Positions 35,585 through 44,500 of a DNA stretch of 64,000 nucleotides are shown here, piece by piece. How positions within the stretch are numbered: the stretch's first letter is position 1; each line of letters begins with the position of its first letter. The DNA is from Hyphomicrobium sp. (lineage in GTDB: Bacteria > Pseudomonadota > Alphaproteobacteria > Rhizobiales > Hyphomicrobiaceae). The notes below the pieces were generated by a model. The model searched no databases, had not been told where the DNA came from, and worked only from the letters and a program-made list of their open reading frames with translations. A program made the translations under genes and the position numbers. The stretch spans positions 194,982-258,981 of the forward strand of contig RXJH01000007.1 of assembly GCA_003987725.1 (NCBI GenBank). Direction: 5' to 3'.

Positions 35585-36946
35585 TTACCAGGCGACTTTA
35601 TTGTACACCGACCGCAATCGACGACCGTACTTCTCCAAGGAGAAATCGGACGCTCGCTTCAAACCGCGCGCCGTAAGGTCTTCGCGGTAGTCCGTGTCCG
35701 CATCGAGTCGCCGAATGGCCTGCGCCATCGCGTCCACGTCAAATGGATCCACCAGGCATCCGGCATCGCCCACAATTTCCGGAAGCGATGTGACGTTCGA
35801 TGACATTGTCGGCGTCCCGACCGTCATCGCTTCAAGCACCGGCAGACCGAAGCCTTCATAGAGGGAAGGAAAAAGCAGTGCTCGCGCACCTCGCATAACC
35901 GAGACGAGATCGCTGTATGGAACATACGATAAGCGCCGCACCCGCCGCTGCGGCACGATGTGCTTACCAGCTACCGAGTAGGATAGAAAACGCTCGTCAG
36001 CTATTTTCTCGAGATCCTTTTCGTACATCCATCCGAGACCCCCGGCGATAATCAGCGGCCTCTGCACGCCCGAAGCCGCATAAGCATCAACGAGCCTTGC
36101 GATATTCTTCTTTGGCTCGATAGCTCCAACGAACAAAAAATAATCTTTGAAATCGAGGCCATACTTGGCTGCAAGCATGTCGGAAATAGCGGCATCCGGC
36201 TGTTCGGTCGCGTCCTTGGGCAGAATAACAGGCTGATAAGTATTGGTGATCCTATCAGGAGATATTCCCGTCAGCTGAATAATATCTTGGCGAGAAAATT
36301 CCGAAACAGTCACGATATGATCGGCAGTTCGAACGATCTCGCGCAACATACCCAAATAATATTTCTTGTCATCGGCCGTCGCGGAAGGAAGCCGAAGCGG
36401 AATGATATCATGGATCGTATAAATATTTGCGGCGCCGGGAATATGGAGTGGCGCTGCACGCGTAACATGAAAAATATCCGGAGGCTGGTCCACGCGGAGA
36501 CGTAGCCGCTTCCCGTGGCGCATGAAATGCAGTCTCTCGACGTCCAGCAGAAATGGCACACCATAAATGCGACGGAAGCCGTCGAAGGAAGCATTCGGTC
36601 GCGCCACCACCCCGTCGACGCTTTTTAAGACGCCGGCTTTGATGCCAAGCGGCGCACCGAACAACCGGCGCAGCTCCATTTGTCCTTTGTGAATGAGATT
36701 TAGGTTTCGAGGTCCATCGAATACCGTGATCTCCGCCATCACCGCATCGCTCTCATCGATGGCGCGGTTCGTGCTGACGAGAAGGTCTGTTTGATATCCA
36801 AGCGCGCGAGCGGCACTTCCCAACGTCCGAGAATACGTCGCTATGCCAGTCCCCGCCGAAAGAGCTAAATTATATCCTTCAAGAAGGAGACGACGGGTTT
36901 TGTTATCTTGCTCGTCCTCCGAAATTGGCATACGAATCAGTTGCAT
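35585..36946 (-). CDS. GT4-type glycosyltransferase
   Basis: A 453-residue GT-B enzyme. The N-terminal glycine-rich loop is YNLALSAGTGIATYSRTL; IYTIHDIIPLRLPSAT and IVTVSEFSRQDI are typical acceptor-domain segments. The donor domain has VGAIEPKKNIARLVDAY and the E-x7-E motif in SLYEGFGLPVLEAMTVG. The 'EPKKN' phrase is shared with the other GT4 genes of the locus (EPRKN). It ends 1 bp after the YghO-like gene on the opposite strand. Confidence 0.88.
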   Translation of the reverse strand: MQLIRMPISEDEQDNKTRRLLLEGYNLALSAGTGIATYSRTLGSAARALGYQTDLLVSTNRAIDESDAVMAEITVFDGPRNLNLIHKGQMELRRLFGAPLGIKAGVLKSVDGVVARPNASFDGFRRIYGVPFLLDVERLHFMRHGKRLRLRVDQPPDIFHVTRAAPLHIPGAANIYTIHDIIPLRLPSATADDKKYYLGMLREIVRTADHIVTVSEFSRQDIIQLTGISPDRITNTYQPVILPKDATEQPDAAISDMLAAKYGLDFKDYFLFVGAIEPKKNIARLVDAYAASGVQRPLIIAGGLGWMYEKDLEKIADERFLSYSVAGKHIVPQRRVRRLSYVPYSDLVSVMRGARALLFPSLYEGFGLPVLEAMTVGTPTMSSNVTSLPEIVGDAGCLVDPFDVDAMAQAIRRLDADTDYREDLTARGLKRASDFSLEKYGRRLRSVYNKVAW

Positions 36947-37119
36947 GGGGGACGAAAAGTTTTTCCAATCTCTGAGATATATAGTTGGCAGCCGCGGACG
37001 GCCGATACACCTGTCTTATAAATGCTCAATCGCCCAAGGTCACTTCAATGATTGCCGATGACCCGATTTTTTGTCAGGCAACGTCCTTGAATACGAACGA
37101 ATAAAGCGAGTTTTTCCGA

Positions 37120-39491
37120 ATGCACTGGGTGGCCGCTAAATTTCTCAGACGACTATCATTACGTCCAAGAGGGCTTCTCAAATATTCGGCCGCCAAGTCA
37201 GTCGCTTCGGCTGACCGCGCGCGAGACAACCAACGCTGGCAAGAAGCGACCGCACTTTATAGACGGGCCCTCGATTGTGACCCGGCCCTATCGCCTATTT
37301 GGATTCAATACGGACATGCCCTCAAGGAGTCCGGTCATGTCGCAGATGCAGAAGCCGCCTACCGTCAGGCGTTGGCGTTAGGATTGGATGATTGTGACGC
37401 CCACCTACAGCTGGGTCATGCTCTGAAGCTGCAAGAAAGGCATGAGGAAGCTGCGCAGGAATATTACAGCGCGCTCTTACGAGATCCCTCCAACCCCGCC
37501 CCCGTTCGAGAGCTGCGAATGCTGGGTTGGCGACGCGAAAAACTGCGCACGGTATTGAATGTTTCGGCATTTGAGGGCACCGACCCCGCGGACACAATAC
37601 GCTCCGAATGGCCGACCATTGTTTTCGACATTACGGACATCGCCTACTACATAGTGAACTCGCGCTGGCCAACCGGTATACAGCGCATTCAACTCGCCGT
37701 CCTGTCGGCCCTCATAGCTCAGCCGCCCGAGAAGCTGAATATTCTGTTTTCTGCATTTTCGCGCGCCTCCAACTACTGGACGCCGATTGCGAATGAAATT
37801 GTCGAAGACCTCGTGGCGATGACCGCCGCCGATGGCGAAGATGATGACGTCCACTGGAAACGTCTCGTTGGACGAATTGAAGCGCAGATTTTTATCGGAC
37901 CCGACCTAGAGATCCCGCCAGGAGCCCGGCTGATTAATCTCGGATCGTCCTGGGCGATCCCGAACTACTTTCTAGCCGTTCGCCGCGCCAAGCTGGAATG
38001 CAATCTGATTTACATTCCCTTCGTCCACGATTGCATTCCCATCATCGCGCCGCAGTATTTTGTCCGCGAGCTTGGTTACGATTTCCGCGAATGGTTGCGC
38101 GGCGTCCTCGATCACGCAGACGGCGTCCTGACGAGCTCAAACTCGACTGCGAAGGATCTCGACTCGATTGCCATAAAATTCGGTTACAATCCGCCAAACG
38201 CGTCTCGGATTCGCCTGGACGGCAAGTTCGAACCGATCCGCACTGGGAAAAAGCAGACGAAAGAAGTGATTTTGAACCGATACGGAGTTGAAGAGTCCAA
38301 CTTCATACTGTTCGTATCGACGATCGAACCCCGAAAAAATCACAAGCTCGTCTTTCAAACTTGGCTCGATCTCATTCACGAACGAGGCGTCGAGAATGTG
38401 CCGACACTTGTTTGCGTCGGCGGTCGCGGTTGGAAGAACGAGTCGGCATTGCACCTCTTGAATTCCAATCCGGATCTGCAGAAAAAATCAAACTGTTCTC
38501 GAACGTCTCCGACACAGAACTCGACGCACTTTACAGCGCGTGCATGTTCACAATCTATCCAAGCCGCTATGAAGGCTGGGGCCTTCCCGTGACCGAATCT
38601 CTCGCCAAAGGAAAGGTGCCGCTCGTTTCGAGAATATCATCGTTGCCCGAAGCCGGGCTCGACTTCGCGGAATACTTTGACCTGGAAGTTGAGACGGACT
38701 TTCGAGAAAAGCTCGAAGCACTCCTAACCGACCCAAATCTCCTAGCGCGAAAAGAGAAGCGCATCATTCGCGAATTCCGGCCGCGCCCCTGGATCGAAAT
38801 CGCTCAAGAAATTATCGACAAATCATTGGGCGTCGAACGGCAAAACCACCCCTTCACGATCTATCACGACGCGACGTTCTATTCGTTTTCCCGGAAACAT
38901 CGCCGTGGGCAGTCCCCGCACGCTGCATCGGCTGAGCGCTTCCGCGCCGGAACCGGCTGGGCTGAACCGGACGAAAAAGGATGCTGGATCACGGACGAAG
39001 GCATAACCGAGTTGGTTTTTACGCAACCCAGCGTTCGATATCCGGACAGATTGCATCTTTACCTTCTGGCATACGGCGGCGCTCCAGCATCGCCGGTTGA
39101 GAAAAATACTGAGAGCCTCTGCGACGATGACGGCCACCTGCATCAACTAAACATCCAAATAGGAAAGCGCGTTCACTCTTTTCATGTTGAGGCCGAGCGC
39201 GAACGTTGGATTCTCGTTCTCATTGAAGTGGACGACATCGCCGATAAGGAGGTTCGCCTTCAACTAGACACGTTGCCAATAAGCGGAAGGCGAAACTCGT
39301 TTGCCGTGGGGATCAAGTCCGCCTACCTGTGCGAGGCTGGCGATACAGCCGCGCGTCTCAACTTCGTGGAAGGCATAGCCCTCGGTGCGCCTGACGCGCT
39401 CGTCAATCCTCACGCGGTCGCAAGCGAAAAGATGTCCCGGCCAGTAGCTACCGAATTGGCTTTGGCGGCTCCGCACGATGGCCGTGACTGA
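37120..39491 (+). pseudogene. TPR / GT4 glycosyltransferase / beta-module protein split by a one-base frameshift
   Basis: Read as one gene, it encodes about 790 residues. Residues 1-150 are TPR-like repeats (WQEATALYRRALDCDPALSP, AEAAYRQALALGLDD). Residues about 165-590 are GT4 domains starting IVFDITDIAYYIVN with GIQRIQLA; VSTIEPRKNHK is before the break and PSRYEGWGLPVTESLAKG after. The C-terminal about 180 residues are a beta-rich module (GWAEPDEKGCWITDE, RNSFAVGIKSAYL). At 38471-38490 the frame shifts by one base: the first frame stops at 38592, and the second, from this point, runs to 39491. A missing G in 'ctgca' or a missing A in the six-A run would restore it. Real mutation, sequencing error or slippage cannot be separated here. 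Confidence 0.8.
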
Positions 39492-40516
39492 TGATAACCG
39501 AGAAGGATGCACTGATTATTGGACCGCCCGGCGGATTGACGTTTTGGGCGTTCGAGGTCCTGCGGGCTCTTGCGAAGAAGAACCTCGAAGGCCCCGTTGA
39601 AGTGGTGACTGTTGGCGTCGCCCAACCCGTCCCCGCACCGGTTGAGCACACCGCCGGCCGGCTATTGCTCACCAACTATCCCGGCGTCGAATTTATCGAC
39701 GCGATAGAGGGACTGAACGTGCCCGTGCTCTACATGTCCGAAGAGCCAAGCCGCGTCGTCAACTATCTGAAGGAAAAAACCAATCGAACGAATATCGAAG
39801 CCATCAGAGTTTGCTCGGCGTCGTATTCGGCAAATTTGGCATTACGAAAAGGCCCGAAGGTCGCCGTCCTCGATCGTGAAATGGATATAAATCTGCCGGA
39901 CCTTCTTCGCGCAATGTGCGCACATCTCAATCTGAATATTGAAGCAACGGAAATTCTCTCCTACGCCGCGCACATAACGCCGAAGGAAATGGCCGAGGGC
40001 AAGCTGGGTGCAGCCGTCAGAAAATTCGAAGGCGTTGCGGACCGCTCCCCAAGCACCGATGAACTCGCCGAAATTTTGATACCGTCGGTCCTGGATCCAC
40101 TGGCCGCCTTGATAACACGCCACGAGATCGCCGCCGTCGTCTGGCCGCGGAATGCATTCTATTCCGCGGAACGTCCGACAGAAATGGCGCCCGTAAGTAT
40201 CGACCTCATGGGGCCTGCGCGCATGCTTGTTCACGGCCCCTACATGCACCTGCCGCCCGGTAAATATCGCGCCGAGATTCTCGTGGACCTTTTCGAAACC
40301 GAACGAGACGCTTCGTTTCGCGTCGAAATTCATGCCGGCGAGGTGTGCCTGAAGCGAGTACGCTTCGCGTCGCCGGCGCCCGGCAGGTTTGCCGCCGCAT
40401 TCGAGTTCCTGCATCCTAACGCGGGCCCCGAACTTCAGGCTCAGATCATCACAGAGCGGGGAGCTCTTGATGGAAGACTGTCTCTTCTGCAGGTTTCCTT
40501 CATGCCGCAACAGTGA
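39491..40516 (+). CDS. unrecognised protein family member A (341 aa)
   Basis: Starts within the stop of the preceding glycosyltransferase (TGATG), so it is translationally coupled to it. There is no signal peptide. The first strand-loop (DALIIGPPGGLTFWAFEVLR) looks nucleotide-binding-like; the C-terminal 110 residues look beta-rich (GPARMLVHGPYMHLPPGKYR, then GRLSLLQVSF). The same two landmarks occur in the protein at 55827-56900, so the two form a family; I do not know its name. Coupling to a glycosyltransferase suggests a role in glycan assembly, export or regulation. Confidence 0.75.
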   Translation: MITEKDALIIGPPGGLTFWAFEVLRALAKKNLEGPVEVVTVGVAQPVPAPVEHTAGRLLLTNYPGVEFIDAIEGLNVPVLYMSEEPSRVVNYLKEKTNRTNIEAIRVCSASYSANLALRKGPKVAVLDREMDINLPDLLRAMCAHLNLNIEATEILSYAAHITPKEMAEGKLGAAVRKFEGVADRSPSTDELAEILIPSVLDPLAALITRHEIAAVVWPRNAFYSAERPTEMAPVSIDLMGPARMLVHGPYMHLPPGKYRAEILVDLFETERDASFRVEIHAGEVCLKRVRFASPAPGRFAAAFEFLHPNAGPELQAQIITERGALDGRLSLLQVSFMPQQ

Positions 40517-40531
40517 GGCCCGCGCCTGGCC

Positions 40532-41497
40532 TCAAAGCGGCTTCACGGCATAAAACGAATGGGAGCCGTACATGCCCGTGCTGGTGTCCATCAAGACCTC
40601 CCTCAGTTTCAGTCCTGCATCATCGATGCACCTCAAAACGTGGGGCATGGGCAGCAAGTGCATATCTAAGACCTCGGTCGCACTCTTGAGATAGCTCCCG
40701 ATGGAAAACTTATAATTAGGAGTATGCGTCGGCACCTGAAAATAGGCGGCGCCCCCGGGCCGGATTTTGGAAAGCAACGTCGTGAGAAAATATCTGATGA
40801 CAGGCGGAGGATTGTGTTGAAGAACAATGATTGAATAGAACATATCGTATTCAGGTAATGCTTCGATTTCGACCGGAGCCTTGATCACCCGAACGTCCAC
40901 GTTGTGCTTTCCGCTCTCCAACAGATATTTCTTACAAAGCGCGGAATTGCCTTCGGAGACGTCAACCCCAATGACCTTCTCGAATTGATCGGCGAGATGG
41001 CGCGTAACCCGGCCGACGCCGCTCCCAAGCTCCAGGCAAACTCCTGTCGGAACCGTTGTATGGCAGCGCGCAGCGGCACGCTGCAGCATTTGCAACGACT
41101 GCTCGCCCGTTCTTTCAAACTCTGCTTTGTTCTCTTGAAATTTCGACAGTCGATATCGATCATTCGTCAACACCGACCAATACGGCTCGATATCACCCAA
41201 CTTTTGCCATTGGCGGCAAATTCTGTCGAATAGCGCACGCAGCTCATTTTCCGTTGCATCGACCGCAACGTCCTGTGCAATGGCCGCCTGCCCTATCCTA
41301 AGCGTGGCAATAAAATCCTTATGCGAAGCTTGGAATTCTTCGGACGACAAGAAATGCTGAAGAATATCGACGGGGTCCTGAAGAGCCGCGGCTTTCGCCG
41401 TCAAGACTTCTTCGCTTTCAGGTTCTCTCCCCAGAAGCGCGACGTAGGCCGCCCTCACGAGTTCCTTTGTGTCCACGATGCGTTTCCAATGTCTCAT
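40532..41497 (-). CDS. SAM-dependent methyltransferase with DUF4214-like N-terminus
   Basis: A 321-residue protein. Residues 10-65 resemble a DUF4214-type helical unit (ELVRAAYVALLGREPESEEV, HFLSSEEFQASH). Residues about 150-300 form a class I methyltransferase: motif I is CLELGSGVGRVTRHLAD, followed by VIGVDVSE, and the later MFYSIIVLQHNPPP and LSKIRPGGAAYFQVP segments. It probably methylates a sugar, or caps a chain end. It is 72 bp from the giant glycosyltransferase gene on the same strand and may share its transcript. Confidence 0.8.
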   Translation of the reverse strand: MRHWKRIVDTKELVRAAYVALLGREPESEEVLTAKAAALQDPVDILQHFLSSEEFQASHKDFIATLRIGQAAIAQDVAVDATENELRALFDRICRQWQKLGDIEPYWSVLTNDRYRLSKFQENKAEFERTGEQSLQMLQRAAARCHTTVPTGVCLELGSGVGRVTRHLADQFEKVIGVDVSEGNSALCKKYLLESGKHNVDVRVIKAPVEIEALPEYDMFYSIIVLQHNPPPVIRYFLTTLLSKIRPGGAAYFQVPTHTPNYKFSIGSYLKSATEVLDMHLLPMPHVLRCIDDAGLKLREVLMDTSTGMYGSHSFYAVKPL

Positions 41498-41569
41498 AAT
41501 ATTTTAGGTCTACAGCGCAAAGCCGCCCCTCTGACCGTACGAGGATCCATCAAACACGGCGTCCAGCGA

Positions 41570-44500
41570 TTATTGGGAAAGCAATCGGGCGCCCAATGAA
41601 GAAAGTACAGCAAGTTTCTTTGCGCCCCCTTCGAGAATTCTGCACTGCCTGACAAAAACTCCAAGAGCTCTCTGATCCGTCGAGCCAAACGCTTCGGATG
41701 GCTGAAACGACCGGTCGACTTCGATGTCGATCATCCAGGCCGATGCCTCTTCCACGAGCGACCGCGGAATAACGCCTCCAATCACCGCCACCCGCCCATT
41801 GTGCCGCGTTTGTCGCGCAATCTCGACATCATTGATACGAAGCGAAAGCTCACGCCGTTTTTCTCCGACCAACGCACCGGCCCCTATCCCAGCCATCACT
41901 TCGATGACCAAGTCCCGCTCGGAAAGCGCCTCTGGCCGCAGAAGGAACGACCCTCGCACACCGTTCGTCCAACGACCTTTGACTTCGGACTCATGCCAGG
42001 TCTCGGACGAAAGAAAAGGATCAGCATTCCGTTGAAAGCGAACACGGACTTGTCTCCCGAACGCCAGGGTGTCGCCAATTTCATAGCTGACCGGCGCATC
42101 ATTCCTGCTGCACGCCCGGCCAGGAACGACGGACAGGCTTCGAACCAGTACGCCGAGAAGCCTGTCATCCTTTGACTCGCCCGCTCGCGACGGCACGAAA
42201 GTCCGATCCGTGGACAATCGTATCCTTAGGGATTTTGAACCTTCGGCAAGCAACTCCGGCGAAATGCGCGCGCGGATGGCCTCAAAATTGGCGTGAGCGC
42301 GCGATTGCCGGACGATTTCACGGCCATTGATCTCGACGGCAAGCGACGGCCCCTCTGTGCCATCGATAAGTTCGCCCGGAACTGCCGCGACGATCTCGAT
42401 CTCCGCCTCTGGCGAAACGTCGTCCCGCAGCCGTAGATCGAAGCAGCCGCTTTCGCCGAGCGTCCATTGCCCATGTGGCTCAGCCAAGTGCCACGTCGAT
42501 GGCAGAATGAATGAATCCTCTGTCGGGGCAGAGTCGCCTAGCACAATAGTCTGACCAAAGGGATATAGCCGGGCTTTCGGCTCAGCCGCCACTCCATAGG
42601 AACTGCGAATCCGGACCCCGAATATCCCGAGCGTAAATTCCTCTTCATCGGTGCCGACGCCAAGCAAGCTGGGCGACCGCATGTCCATTCGCAAAACTTC
42701 CAAGATTAAAGGTCGAGCTGAAATGATGAGCTTTTCGGGAATTCGGATCGTCGACCAATGAAGATTACTGTCCACCGCCTCGATGCGACCAACGACCTCG
42801 CCGCCTTCCGCGACGATGACAGCCGACACGGGCTTCTCGGAACTCGCAACAGCGCGGAACCGGATATCGAGATCAAGGTCTCCGGATCTGCCGCGGTGAA
42901 TTTCGAACTTCAGTTTGGAATCGGCTCCGGGATTCCGGGCGCCCCAAGCGGAATCGGTCTTGACGTGCGGTCCCATAATACTTCGAGCGACCTCGGGCAT
43001 GCGAAGGTCAAGTTCATCGCCGACGTACACGGAATTCAAAACATCATCAGGGCTGGTTGCATATCTCTTGACCGCAAACGGGTAGCGCGCGTCAAGAAGC
43101 GCAAACTTCGATAATCCTATGCCTACGGGACGGTCGTCTGCGCTTTTTGGGACGACCGAACTAATCGGAATCAAGTGCGAGACACGAAATGAAATGGTGA
43201 TTTGAAGCTTGTCTCGGACAAGCTCCTTGGGAATCGGCACCGAGCAAAGCCTGACGGTAGCGGTGTCGAACTGCAGTGTCGCAACGTGCTTGCCATCGAC
43301 CTCAAGCGCACACCTTACGGGCAACTGGTAGCTCGCCAGAGCGCGCGCATGCAGAAGTAACAATGCATCCGCAGTCAGGGGACTTCTGAGCGACACGGCG
43401 ATAACCGACGTCGTCTTTGCCGCCCAAACGCCCCACCCTTCCCTGTTAAACCACCCGACCAAGCTGACATCAGGCCTCGCTGGACTGCCAACGTCGACGA
43501 GAGCGCCGGTGAGGTATCCGTCTTTAACTGCTCGTTCAGATAAAGGTGCCGTGAGCTGTTTCGCGAATTCGTCTGCGGCCACCGACCAGGGATAATTTAC
43601 ATACCCCTCCGCGATCTGAGCTTCGCGCAAGTCACGAGCGCTCTTGCTTCCACAGTAGAAAAGAATCTTTGCGTACCACGCGGCAAAATCCAATGGATCG
43701 ATCAGATCCGCGAGCTGTCCGCCGACTTCCGGAATAGAAGACGAATTCGAAGCAATGCAGATCTTCCCACGGGCGAGGCTTTCCGCCACAGGAAGCCCCC
43801 ACCCTTCGTAGAGAGAGGGATAGGCCGTGAACAAGCAACGCTCGTAAAGCCAATTGAGCAGATCGTCCTCGATATTGTCGACGATGTGCACGTTTGGCGC
43901 CGTACGCGGATCTTCCTTGAAGGCGCGCGCAACGTCATTGCCGTTCCAGGCCACACCTCCGACGATGACGAGCTTCGGACATTTCTTTCCAAGCTTTTCG
44001 GCGAGCCGCGTCCAGACGTTATAAAGCAGGCCGTAATTCTTGCGCGCATGGACGGCGCCGACGGCCAAAATAAATTGTTGCCCTTTCAGGGCCTCGATCA
44101 AGGGTGATTGGTCATGACCAGCATCGCTCGATGAAAAGACCCCAAAGTCATCACCTTCGCGCAATATTCTGATCGTCGGCAAGAACAGACCGTTGGCAAA
44201 GGCAAAATCTTCGACGTCCTTCTTTGTATTCTCCGACACCGCCAGAATATCGCGAGCATTGGCCAAAACGACTTTTAGATTAGCGACGAATTTTGGGGCG
44301 TATCCCTCATTGAACCAATGTGGAAATTTGACCGGGACGATGTCGTGGAAGGCCACCGTCAGCTCAAGCCCGGCACTCGCGCAAAAGTCTCCCAGGGCAT
44401 CCGCGTACCGTGAATTCTGCATCCATGCGCTGCCACCCACGAACAGTCGCGTCCCGGCACGAAACTTCGGAACCTGGAATCCGCGTTTGCCGGCCAGCGC

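Noticed and set aside
38476-38490. Programmed -1 frameshifting at the A-rich run
   Set aside because: The zero-frame codons CAG AAA AAA TCA do not form a standard X-XXY-YYZ slippery site and no downstream structure was evident; mutation or sequence error is simpler. Transcript slippage stays possible.
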